Shown one piece after another: positions 7,654-14,836 of a DNA stretch of 35,267 nucleotides. Within the stretch, counting starts at the first letter, position 1. Every line of letters begins with the position of its first letter. The notes beneath the pieces are model-generated. The model saw nothing but the letters and a program-made list of their open reading frames with translations, was not told where the DNA came from and made no database searches. This DNA comes from Candidatus Sulfopaludibacter sp. SbA3 (lineage in GTDB: Bacteria; Pseudomonadota; Alphaproteobacteria; Caulobacterales; Hyphomonadaceae). The DNA is taken from contig CAMEDD010000029.1 of NCBI GenBank assembly GCA_945913285.1, positions 1 to 35,267 on the forward strand, read 5' to 3'. The position numbers were made by a program, and so were the translations under genes.

Positions 7654-8424
7654 CTAGCTGCCAAACTTTCCGTGGCGGCCTTTGCCTTCGGCGAAGCGGG
7701 TCGCGCCGTCGCGGGCGCTGCCGGCATTGAGGACTTCGAGTCCGCCTTCGAACTCGGCCGTCAGGGCGGCGTCTTCGTGGAGGCTCCACTGGGCGAGGGC
7801 GGAGAGGCGGTCGTTTCGCATGCAGAGCTGAGGGAAGGCGGCGAGGTCTTCTGCTAGCTTCAGCGCGCGGGGTAAGGCGTATTCGTCCGGGGTCAGATAA
7901 TTTGCGAGGCCGATGGCATGGGCTTCGTCGGGGGCGACTTCGCGGCCCGTGAGGATCAGGTCCATTGCGCGTGAGGCGCCGATGAGGCGGGGCAGGCGCA
8001 CAGTACCGCCGTCAATCAGGGGCACGCCGAAGCGGCGGCAGAAGACGCCGAAGCGGGCGGATGGGGACGCGACGCGCAGGTCGCACCAGAGGGCGAGTTC
8101 CAATCCTCCGGCCACGGCATATCCGTCCACGGCGGCGATGACGGGCTTGGAGAGCTGCAGGCGGCTGGGGCCCATCGGGGCGAGGTCGCCGCCGGTATGG
8201 GTGGGGTTTCCTTTGCCGCTGGCGACGGCTTTCAGGTCCGCGCCCGCGCAGAAGTTTCCGCCGTCGCCGGTGAGGACCGCGACGCAGGCGGCCTCGTCAG
8301 CGTCGAAGGCCTTGAAGGCATCGTAGAGGGCGACGGCGGTATCGTGATCGACCGCGTTGCGCGCGTGCGGGCGGTTGATCGTGATGACACGGATGGGGCC
8401 GGAGGTGGAGGTGAGGACGGACAT
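7654..8424 (-). CDS. Crotonase (enoyl-CoA hydratase/isomerase) family protein
   Basis: The 256-residue protein is a crotonase-fold acyl-CoA enzyme. The oxyanion-hole segments are GNFCAGADLKAVASG (about 56-70) and DGYAVAGGLELALWCDLRVA (about 100-119). Aligning by spacing, the first catalytic glutamate of mitochondrial enoyl-CoA hydratase (E144) is kept in GGLEL, but the second (E164), 20 residues later, is a cysteine in FGVFCRRFGVP. The run FCRRFGVPLIDGGTVRLPRLIG marks a common subfamily with this substitution, so plain hydration of 2-enoyl-CoA is doubtful and the true reaction is unknown. An AGAGAGG Shine-Dalgarno lies 5 nt before the ATG. Only 39 nt separate it from the VWA gene upstream on the same strand. 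Confidence 0.85.
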   Translation of the reverse strand: MSVLTSTSGPIRVITINRPHARNAVDHDTAVALYDAFKAFDADEAACVAVLTGDGGNFCAGADLKAVASGKGNPTHTGGDLAPMGPSRLQLSKPVIAAVDGYAVAGGLELALWCDLRVASPSARFGVFCRRFGVPLIDGGTVRLPRLIGASRAMDLILTGREVAPDEAHAIGLANYLTPDEYALPRALKLAEDLAAFPQLCMRNDRLSALAQWSLHEDAALTAEFEGGLEVLNAGSARDGATRFAEGKGRHGKFGS

Positions 8425-8463
8425 GAAAGCCTCTCTGCTCGCCTGTCCCAGTCTGGGGACAGG

Positions 8464-9645
8464 TTAGCGTGAAAGTTCTTTCATGGCTTCGTCGAGGCCG
8501 CCGAGGGTGAGTTCGAACATACGGTCCGGGCCGATCAGCTCACGGATGAGTTTGATCGAGCCGGTGTATTCCCAGGCGCCTTCTTTCGTGGGGTTCAGCC
8601 AGACGAAGTGGGGATAGCGTTCGACGAAGCGCTGCAGCCAGATGCCGCCGGCCTCTTCATTCCAGTGTTCGACCGAACCGCCGGCATAGGTGATCTCGTA
8701 GGGGCTCATGGTGGCGTCGCCGACGACGATGACCTTGTACTCCGACGGATACTTGTTCAGCACGTCCCAGGTCGGGATGCGGTTGTTCATCCGGCGGCGG
8801 TTGTCCTTCCAGAGCCCCTCATAGGGGCAATTGTGGAAGTAGTAGAATTCGAGGTTCTTGATCTCGGATTTGGCGGCGGAGAACAGCTCCTCCATGATCC
8901 GGACATAGGGGTCCATCGAGCCGCCCACATCGAGCAGCAGGAGGACGGAGACCGTGTTGCGCTTCTCGGCGCGCATCTCGATGTCGAGATAGCCTTTGCG
9001 GGCGGTGTTGCGGATCGTCTGGTCAAGGTCCAGTTCGTCTTGCGCGCCCTTGCGGGCCCATTTGCGCAGGCGCTTCATGGCGAGCTTGATGTTGCGGGTG
9101 CCGAGTTCGACCTTGTCGTCGTAATTCTTGAACTCGCGCTTGTCCCAGACCTTCACGGCGCGGCGGTGGCGGGATTTCTCCTGGCCGATGCGCACGCCTT
9201 CGGGATTGTAGCCATTCGCTCCAAACGGAGACGTTCCGCCGGTGCCTATCATCTTGTTGCCGCCCTCGTGGCGCTTCTTCTGCTCCTCAAGGCGCTGTTT
9301 CAGCGTTTCCATGAGCTTCTCGAAGCCGCCCATGGCCTCGATCTCGGCCATCTCCTCGGGGGTGAGGAATTTCTCGCTCATCTTCTTGAGCCATTCCTCG
9401 GGCAGGTCCTGCACGTTCACGGCGTCGGCCAACGTGTCGAGGCCCTTGAAGACGTGGGAGAAGACGCGGTCGAACTTGTCGATGTTGCGCTCGTCCTTCA
9501 CCAGGGCGGCGCGGGCGAGGTAATAGAATTCCTCGACTTCCATCGCGATGACCTGCTTGTCCATCGCCTCCATGAGGGTCAGGTATTCCTTCAGCGTGAC
9601 CGGGACTTTGGCGGTGCGGAGTTCGTTGAAGAAATTCAGGAACAT
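8464..9645 (-). CDS. CoxE-like von Willebrand factor A (VWA) protein
   Basis: The 393-residue cytoplasmic protein has an all-helical N-terminal half with a charged coiled-coil-like stretch (about 80-130) and a C-terminal VWA domain. The metal site is LLLLDVGGSMDPYVRIMEEL, with D239 and S243 in the variant DxGGS form usual for CoxE-like proteins, and IVVGDATMSPYE further on supplies the third metal-binding loop. Such proteins work with MoxR-type AAA+ ATPases to assemble or activate other proteins. The likely partner moxR lies on the same strand at 10675-11556 but is separated by an opposite-strand gene. The target of this pair is unknown here. Confidence 0.85.
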   Translation of the reverse strand: MFLNFFNELRTAKVPVTLKEYLTLMEAMDKQVIAMEVEEFYYLARAALVKDERNIDKFDRVFSHVFKGLDTLADAVNVQDLPEEWLKKMSEKFLTPEEMAEIEAMGGFEKLMETLKQRLEEQKKRHEGGNKMIGTGGTSPFGANGYNPEGVRIGQEKSRHRRAVKVWDKREFKNYDDKVELGTRNIKLAMKRLRKWARKGAQDELDLDQTIRNTARKGYLDIEMRAEKRNTVSVLLLLDVGGSMDPYVRIMEELFSAAKSEIKNLEFYYFHNCPYEGLWKDNRRRMNNRIPTWDVLNKYPSEYKVIVVGDATMSPYEITYAGGSVEHWNEEAGGIWLQRFVERYPHFVWLNPTKEGAWEYTGSIKLIRELIGPDRMFELTLGGLDEAMKELSR

Positions 9646-9766
9646 GGGGCGTATCCGTGCGGTTTCAGAAGAGAAGATAACCCGCCTGTGGGCGCCTGTC
9701 CAAGCTGACGCAGCGAAAACTTCATGCTCATCCTGTGTTCACGGGGGGCCGGATAGGGAAGGCACC

Positions 9767-10513
9767 ATGATCAGGGCGGGTTTTCTTCTGTTGTCAGCCG
9801 GGCTTTGGGCCGCGGCGCCGGCCTCGGCGGATGCGTGCCCGAAGGCGCGCGAGGCGCCTTGCATGCTGGAGGCGATCTGGTCGGCGGCTGAGGCCTTGCC
9901 CGAAAAGAAGCAGGACCGGGTGAAACCGCTGTTTGCGCCGCTGGCGCTGAAGCTGACCGATCCGAAGGCCAAAGCGGTCTGGGAACTGCGGCTGGGCGAT
10001 GTGGCGGTGGACGTGGAGGGCACGGACTATGTGCGCCTGACGGCCGCGACTGCGGTTCGGGAATATGGCTGGGAGATGTTCCTGCAGCGCGCCCGCGACG
10101 GGCTTGCGCCGTTGCACATGGGGCGGCCGGAGATCATGGGCGCGGCCATCGAATTTGCCCCGGATGCGAAAGAGCGGGAGCGGATCATCGAGTTGATGTT
10201 CTCGCTCGCGGGCGCGGCCGAAAGCCGTACGATCAGCGGGATCAGCGTGAATGCGTTCGAGCGGGCGGACTTTGGCCATGTGCTCGCCGAGCGGATGATG
10301 CGGGGCTGCGACCTGAAGGCGTTTGACCGGGCGGTGGCACTGACCGCCGCGCCAAAGTCTTTGCGGTATGCGCTTTGGCGCGCGCGGATAACCGGCGGGG
10401 CGGGGGCGCTGGCCGATGATATCCGTGCGGGTGATGGTGAGGATACGAGCTATGTGCGACAGGCGCTGGAGGGGTATGGGGCGGTGCTTAGCCTCGGGTA
10501 TTGCCCCAAATGA
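9767..10513 (+). CDS. Secreted protein of unknown function
   Basis: The 248-residue product has a Sec signal peptide (MIRAGFLLLSAGLWAAAPASA, cleavage about residue 21-22) and a mainly helical, charged mature region with four further cysteines (two near the start in DACPKAREAPCML, one in MRGCDLKAFD and one in the C-terminal GYCPK). No family was recognised. The ATG at 9767 is supported by AGGGAAGG just upstream; an in-frame extension back to 9548 would run antisense through the VWA gene and is unlikely. The gene sits alone on the plus strand between the VWA gene and moxR. It is followed by a REP-like palindrome. Confidence 0.65.
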   Translation: MIRAGFLLLSAGLWAAAPASADACPKAREAPCMLEAIWSAAEALPEKKQDRVKPLFAPLALKLTDPKAKAVWELRLGDVAVDVEGTDYVRLTAATAVREYGWEMFLQRARDGLAPLHMGRPEIMGAAIEFAPDAKERERIIELMFSLAGAAESRTISGISVNAFERADFGHVLAERMMRGCDLKAFDRAVALTAAPKSLRYALWRARITGGAGALADDIRAGDGEDTSYVRQALEGYGAVLSLGYCPK

Positions 10514-10552
10514 CCGGGCACAGATAATCCGCACCCCTCATTTCCCGCCCAG

Positions 10553-10568
10553 TCCGGCGAAAGCCGGA
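10553..10568. repeat. Short GAAA-loop hairpin (REP-like)
   Basis: TCCGGC-GAAA-GCCGGA is a perfect 6 bp stem closed by a GNRA-type tetraloop, 40 nt after the stop of the secreted-protein gene. It resembles the small extragenic palindromes scattered in proteobacterial genomes. It has no T-run, so it is not a classical intrinsic terminator. Confidence 0.45.
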
Positions 10569-10601
10569 ACGAGCGCATTCTTGAGTGAGCCGCGCGGGGA
10601 G

Positions 10602-10671
10602 GTAGGGCGGGATGCAATCCCGCCGCAGCCAACGTTAAAGTCAGGCGTGGCGGGATTTCATCCCGCCCTAC
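10602..10671. repeat. REP/BIME-like inverted repeat at the moxR 3' end
   Basis: GTAGGGCGGGATG (10602-10614) and CATCCCGCCCTAC (10659-10671) are perfect 13 bp inverted copies 44 nt apart. Each arm is itself the outer half of a local near-palindrome (GCGGGAT..ATCCCGC), so the element can fold either as two hairpins or as one long stem. This is the usual build of paired REP elements. It lies between convergent genes and ends 4 nt before the moxR stop, so it may act as a bidirectional transcription or mRNA-decay barrier. No second copy was seen in the window. Confidence 0.6.
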
Positions 10672-10674
10672 GTT

Positions 10675-11556
10675 TTAACCCGCCGGTCCGCGGCGGCCGC
10701 CGCCCGAGCTGCCGCCATCGGTGCGGCGGGAGAGGAAGGCGAGGCGTTCGAAGAGGGCGACGTCCTGCTCGTTCTTGAGGAGCGCGCCGTGCAGGGGCGG
10801 GGTGAGACGGTCGGGGTCTTTCTCGCGTAGCGTCTCGAGGTCGATGTCCTCGTTCATAAGCAGTTTCAGCCAGTCGAGCAGCTCTGAGGTGGACGGCTTC
10901 TTCTTCACGCCCGGGAGTTCCCGCATCGCGTAGAAGGTGGCGAGCGCGTCGCCGACGAGCTTCTTCTTGATGCCGGCGAAGTGGACATCGATGATGGCGC
11001 GCATCGTCGGCTCGTCCGGGAACTTGATGAAGTGGAAGAAGCAGCGGCGCAGGAACGCGTCCGGCAGCTCTTTCTCGTTGTTCGAGGTGATGATCACGAT
11101 CGGGCGGACTTTCGCCTTCACGGTCTCGTTGGTCTCGTAGACAAAGAACTCCATCCGGTCGAGTTCCTGCAGGAGGTCGTTCGGGAATTCGATGTCGGCC
11201 TTGTCGATCTCGTCGATCAGCAGCACGGGGCGCTTCTTGGCGGTGAACGCCTCCCAGAGCTTGCCCTTCTTGATGTAGTTCTTGACGTCCTTGGCGCGCT
11301 CTTCGCCCATCTGGCCGTCGCGCAGGCGCGAAACCGCGTCATATTCGTAGAGGCCCTGGTTCGCCTTGGTGGTCGATTTGATGTGCCACTCGATCAGGTC
11401 GAGGCCGAGGGATTTCGCCACTTCGACCGCCAGCACGGTCTTGCCGGTGCCGGGCTCGCCCTTGATCAGCAGCGGGCGCTCGAGCGCGATGGCTGCGTTG
11501 ACGGCGACGCGCAGGTCGTCGGTTGCCACATAATTGGTCGTGCCTTCGAAGCGCAT
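10675..11556 (-). CDS. MoxR-family AAA+ ATPase
   Basis: The 293-residue protein is a MoxR-type AAA+ ATPase, a cytoplasmic chaperone-like motor. The Walker A loop is GEPGTGKT (33-40), Walker B is VLLIDEIDKAD (111-121, with D115 and E116), and sensor 1 is IVIITSNNEKELPDAFLRRC, which also contains the arginine-finger region. The C-terminal lid follows, and the protein ends in a glycine-rich tail (GGSSGGGRRG). MoxR proteins usually act with a VWA partner, and the CoxE-like gene 1 kb downstream on the same strand is the obvious candidate. An ACGAGGG Shine-Dalgarno precedes the ATG. A 14 nt palindrome lies 16 nt upstream of the start. Confidence 0.9.
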   Translation of the reverse strand: MRFEGTTNYVATDDLRVAVNAAIALERPLLIKGEPGTGKTVLAVEVAKSLGLDLIEWHIKSTTKANQGLYEYDAVSRLRDGQMGEERAKDVKNYIKKGKLWEAFTAKKRPVLLIDEIDKADIEFPNDLLQELDRMEFFVYETNETVKAKVRPIVIITSNNEKELPDAFLRRCFFHFIKFPDEPTMRAIIDVHFAGIKKKLVGDALATFYAMRELPGVKKKPSTSELLDWLKLLMNEDIDLETLREKDPDRLTPPLHGALLKNEQDVALFERLAFLSRRTDGGSSGGGRRGPAG

Positions 11557-11964
11557 CGGCCCTCGTCCCTCTCACAAACTTGTGACGCCACCATAAGGCC
11601 GCTCCGGCGGCGGGCAAGCGCTGACCTCAAGGAAACCCGCTGCAACGCAACATCGAATTAACTTAAGGGAAGGCCGCGTTTATGGTATCCGGAACTGGCC
11701 ATGCGCAGCGCCACAGAGGCTCAAGCTTCAGCTACGCGCCGCACCTTGCCAGACTGTTCCGGCTGCCCGCCGGAGTGTGCCGGCAAACGTGAAGGACTTA
11801 TGATCCAATGCCCTCCTGAGACGGGCGCATGGCACTTCTGGCCCCCAGAATCTCGATCGGCAAGGCGTTCTCGCGGCCGCGCCGTCCGGGTAAATTTCTG
11901 GCAATCATGCGTTAACGCCTCTGTGCGAATTTGAGACAGTCCGCAGGACGGGATTCAGCGCAGT
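11557..11964. other. Divergent intergenic region between moxR and flbT
   Basis: These 408 nt hold no convincing gene. A 77-codon plus-strand frame (11701-11934) is rich in Arg, Ser and Cys with no ribosome site and is best dismissed. Visible elements are the palindrome TCACAA-AC-TTGTGA near moxR, an ATTAACTTAAG patch at about 11655, and a 10 nt palindrome GCGTTAACGC (11909-11918), 46 nt before flbT, that contains a CtrA-like half site (GTTAAC). I looked for a sigma54 -24/-12 pair before flbT and found only mis-spaced fragments. A regulatory RNA cannot be excluded. Confidence 0.4.
11572..11585. promoter_or_regulatory. Palindromic operator candidate upstream of moxR
   Basis: TCACAA-AC-TTGTGA is a perfect 6+6 inverted repeat with a 2 nt centre, placed 16 nt before the moxR ATG. 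The symmetry and position suggest a dimeric repressor site or a translational control hairpin, but it occurs once and no regulator gene is adjacent. Confidence 0.3.
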
Positions 11965-12345
11965 ATGCCACTCAAACTTTCTCTCAAGCCTGGTGAAACC
12001 TTCGTCGTGAACGGCGCGGTTGTTCGCAATGGCGACCGGCGCGGCGTGCTGCTGCTGGAAACGCAGGCGCGGGTCCTTCGGGAAAAAGACATTCTCCGCC
12101 CAGCCGATGCGGCGACCCCGGCCGGGCGCGCTTACTTTGCCGTAATGCAGATGTACCTGCTCGGCGAGGTGGACGGCCCGCTCTACACGCAGACCGCCGA
12201 TGCGCTCGCGGGCCTGCTCGCCGACATGCCGGACGCGCATGATGATGTGCTGCAGATCTCGGCCGATGTGGTGGCGGGCGACCTTTACCGCGCGCTGAGC
12301 CGCTGCCGGAAACTGATGCCGCCTGCCGATGCCGGTGACGCCTGA
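11965..12345 (+). CDS. flbT: Flagellin mRNA regulator FlbT
   Basis: The 126-residue cytoplasmic protein begins MPLKLSLKPGETFVVNGAVV and continues NGDRRGVLLLETQARVLREK, the highly conserved opening of FlbT. In Caulobacter FlbT binds the 5' leader of flagellin mRNA and represses its translation until the hook is complete. The remaining sequence (YFAVMQMYLLGE, then a helical end with LYRALSRCRKLM) matches the family and its usual length of about 130-140. No flagellin or flaF gene is adjacent in this window, unlike in Caulobacter, so the gene appears to have moved from the usual cluster. The stop overlaps the next start (TGATG). A CtrA-like half site lies 46 nt upstream. Confidence 0.93.
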   Translation: MPLKLSLKPGETFVVNGAVVRNGDRRGVLLLETQARVLREKDILRPADAATPAGRAYFAVMQMYLLGEVDGPLYTQTADALAGLLADMPDAHDDVLQISADVVAGDLYRALSRCRKLMPPADAGDA

Positions 12346-12659
12346 TGGGCGACGCAAGCACGATGCGGGCGAGCCTGCCGGCCAGCGAAGCCCTGATGGT
12401 CAGCGTCGATGAAGCGATCCGGCTTATCGAGGCGGGTAAGGGCGACGGTCTGCGGGTTGATCTCGGCGGCGGGCGTTACGCCTCGGCCGATACGCCGCGC
12501 GGCACGGACGGCCTGCTACAGCGGCTGCGCGGCCACAAGATGCTGACGGCCCTCTCGCAGGACGGCGGGGAGCTGTCCCGGCTGAAGCCGCCCGCGACGG
12601 AAGTGACCGTTGCCCCTGCGGTGCGGGAAATCCTCGACGCGGCGACGCGGAAAGCGTAA
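12345..12659 (+). CDS. Small protein of unknown function coupled to flbT
   Basis: The 104-residue product starts at an ATG that shares its A with the flbT stop (TGATG, 12343-12347), so it is probably translated by coupling. It has no membrane segment or signal. It shows a helical first part (EALMVSVDEAIRLIEAGKG), a central GGGRYASADTPRGTDGLLQRL region, and a helical end. It does not resemble FlaF, the usual partner of FlbT. The tight overlap suggests a role linked to FlbT or to motility, but this is inference from position only. Confidence 0.6.
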   Translation: MGDASTMRASLPASEALMVSVDEAIRLIEAGKGDGLRVDLGGGRYASADTPRGTDGLLQRLRGHKMLTALSQDGGELSRLKPPATEVTVAPAVREILDAATRKA

Positions 12660-12671
12660 GCCGCCGCGCGC

Positions 12672-13322
12672 ATGACACCAGAACTGATTTCTCTCTTCAC
12701 GGCCGCGTTCGTGACCTTCTTCGTATTGATCGATGCCCCGGGCGTGGCGCCGATCTTTGCGACACTGACGGCGGGCACGCCCGCGGCCCACCGCCGGAAG
12801 ATGGCGTTCAAGTCGGTGTTCGTCGCCTCGCTGATCATGCTGTTCTTCGCGTTCGGCGGCGCCTGGCTGCTGGCAGCAATGCATATCTCGCTCGATGCTT
12901 TCCGGATGGCGGGCGGGGCGCTCTTGTTCCTGATCGCGCTGGACATGGTGTTCGAGAAACGCACGGAGCGGCGAGAGCACCGGGCCGAAGAAGTGCTGGA
13001 AGAGCACAAGAATGATCCGGAACCGGATGATATCTCGGTGTTCCCGATGGGTATTCCGATGATTGCCGGGCCTGGCTCGATTGCCACAGCCATGTTCTAC
13101 ATGTCGGAAGCCGCCAATTGGCAGGAACAGGGCGTCGTGCTCGCCGCCATTGCGCTGAACCTGCTGATCACACTGGTCATTTTCCTGGCGGCCGGGCCGA
13201 TCGTGCGGCTGATCGGGGCGAGCGTGGCGGGTGCGATCACACGCATCCTCGGCGTGATCCTGGCGGCGCTGTCGGCGCAGCTGCTGATCGACGGTATCCG
13301 GGGCGCGTTCAGCCTCGGCTAA
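12672..13322 (+). CDS. MarC family integral membrane protein
   Basis: The 216-residue protein has six hydrophobic segments and the MarC-family features: TAAFVTFFVLIDAPGVAPIFATLT at the start, FRMAGGALLFLIALDMV in the middle, and FPMGIPMIAGPGSIATAMFYM (about 118-138). The charged loop between helices 3 and 4 (ERREHRAEEVLEEHKNDPEP) is typical. MarC proteins sit in the inner membrane; the once proposed role in antibiotic resistance is not supported and the substrate is unknown. It follows the flbT pair after 12 nt with no clear Shine-Dalgarno. Its stop is 6 nt from that of the convergent gene. Confidence 0.88.
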   Translation: MTPELISLFTAAFVTFFVLIDAPGVAPIFATLTAGTPAAHRRKMAFKSVFVASLIMLFFAFGGAWLLAAMHISLDAFRMAGGALLFLIALDMVFEKRTERREHRAEEVLEEHKNDPEPDDISVFPMGIPMIAGPGSIATAMFYMSEAANWQEQGVVLAAIALNLLITLVIFLAAGPIVRLIGASVAGAITRILGVILAALSAQLLIDGIRGAFSLG

Positions 13323-13328
13323 AGCGAA

Positions 13329-14606
13329 TCAGGCGCCGATCAATTCGGCCTTCGCCTGGCGGCGCGGGAAGTAGATCCGCACGGTGGATAGCGCGACCCA
13401 GAAGAGCAGCATGCCGGCGGCGGTGAGGCTCATGATTTCAAGGAACATCGTGCCGTCCCAGCGCACGCCCGCATCTGCGACGCGCAAGGCGGCATTGCCC
13501 TGTTCACGCACGAGGGCGATAGCCTGCGCGCCGCCCGCCTTAGCGAGCAGGCGCGCACGCCGCAGGTCGGTGCCGTCCTCGACAACCGAGAGCAGGGTGA
13601 GTGTGGCGGACGGGCTGGTGAGGGCCGCGATCTTGTCGATCTGCTCAAGGTCACTTTCCAGCTTGGCAAGGCCGGCAGGGTCAATCGCCTGCTCAAAAGC
13701 TGCGTGCACGCGCTGACCGCGGACATCGGTGGTTGCGAGGCCGCTGAGCGCGTTTTCGAGGGCCGGGGTGAGGACTTCCTGAGGCGCGGCAGCGTTCGTT
13801 CGGGCGTCGAGATAGTCCGTAAACGGAATTGTGAGGCGCTTGGAGCGGCTCGCCGACTTGACGATCGAGACGGCCCGGATGTTGCCTTCCGACAGGCCGT
13901 CGCTGATGCCCTGCTGGACGAGGCCGATGCCGGTCAGCTTGAAGACGATGTCTTCTGACCTGTCCCCGCCGACCCAGCGCTGCGACATGCCGGCGAGGTC
14001 GGCGTAGCTGCCAAGGAGTTCGAAGCGCCAGTCGAGCTGGGCGCGCCCGCCCGCCTGGAGCACTTCGCCGACTTCCTCGCCCGGTGCGGCCACGGCGCGG
14101 GGCGCTGCGGTTTCAACGACAGCCGTCGGCGGCGCCGTGAGAGTTTGTGGCAGGCCCATTTCGAGTTCGGCGGCCCGGGCGACGCTTTCCGGCATCTTCT
14201 GGAGGGCGGCGCGGATCATGCGCTCCTCCGGGGTACCGCGCGATTCGGCTTCGGCCCGGGCGCTGACCTGCTTGCCGAGCTCATTGCCGAGCATCCAGGG
14301 CGCCGCGAGAAGGTAGCCGCGCAGGGCGTCAGGATCGCGGTCCTCAAGGGCGCGCTGGACCTTGTCCTGCCAGAAGGGAAGCTTGCGGTCGTTTTCCTTG
14401 GGGCTCAGTTCCTTGAAGGCTTCGCTCATCCGGTTGGAGGTCTGGTAGATCGCATCGACTGTCGGGGTCTCGGCGACGCCGACGCCGTCATAGGCCTTGC
14501 GCACGGTATTGGACGCAATCACGGGCAGGAGGATCAGCAGTGAATTGAACATCACTGCCAGCATCCAGCCAGCCTGTTTCGTGGGTTGCTTGCGTTGTCT
14601 GGCCAT
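13329..14606 (-). CDS. Membrane protein of unknown function with terminal helices
   Basis: The 425-residue protein has one membrane helix near each end (about 12-33 and 388-410), enclosing a large polar domain of about 350 residues that would face the periplasm if the basic N-terminus (MARQRKQPTKQ) is inside. The domain includes an Ala/Pro/Thr-rich linker (about 155-180) and two regions rich in helix-forming residues. The C-terminal tail is short and basic (RIYFPRRQAKAEL). This topology recalls sensors or secretion-linked proteins, but no family motif was recognised. No Shine-Dalgarno is evident before the ATG. The next gene upstream is divergent (dksA). Confidence 0.65.
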   Translation of the reverse strand: MARQRKQPTKQAGWMLAVMFNSLLILLPVIASNTVRKAYDGVGVAETPTVDAIYQTSNRMSEAFKELSPKENDRKLPFWQDKVQRALEDRDPDALRGYLLAAPWMLGNELGKQVSARAEAESRGTPEERMIRAALQKMPESVARAAELEMGLPQTLTAPPTAVVETAAPRAVAAPGEEVGEVLQAGGRAQLDWRFELLGSYADLAGMSQRWVGGDRSEDIVFKLTGIGLVQQGISDGLSEGNIRAVSIVKSASRSKRLTIPFTDYLDARTNAAAPQEVLTPALENALSGLATTDVRGQRVHAAFEQAIDPAGLAKLESDLEQIDKIAALTSPSATLTLLSVVEDGTDLRRARLLAKAGGAQAIALVREQGNAALRVADAGVRWDGTMFLEIMSLTAAGMLLFWVALSTVRIYFPRRQAKAELIGA

Positions 14607-14836
14607 GCGGGCAGGAAACCGTTGGAAGCGCGGCGGCTACGGGGAGGCTTTCATAGACACTGCGGGGGGAACAAAGATCAAGTGCCGGTCTGCAACTTGC
14701 AGTGCGCTTGGCCGCTCAGCTGTGCCATATGGCTCGAATGTTACTTATTTTTGTCGTAAAACCGGCATAAGATCTTGAAACTATTGGGCTAAAGATCACA
14801 GTTGGTGAAATTGTACCGAATCGAGGGTCGCTCTAT

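Noticed and set aside
8608..9708. 366-codon plus-strand frame over the VWA gene
   Set aside because: Opposite strand carries a clear VWA domain; the frame shows only repetitive composition.
11828..11845. TGGCAC..GGCC as a sigma54 promoter for flbT
   Set aside because: The GC element is two bases too close to the GG element for a -24/-12 promoter.
11701..11934. 77-codon frame in the moxR-flbT gap
   Set aside because: No ribosome site, biased composition and no similarity recognised.
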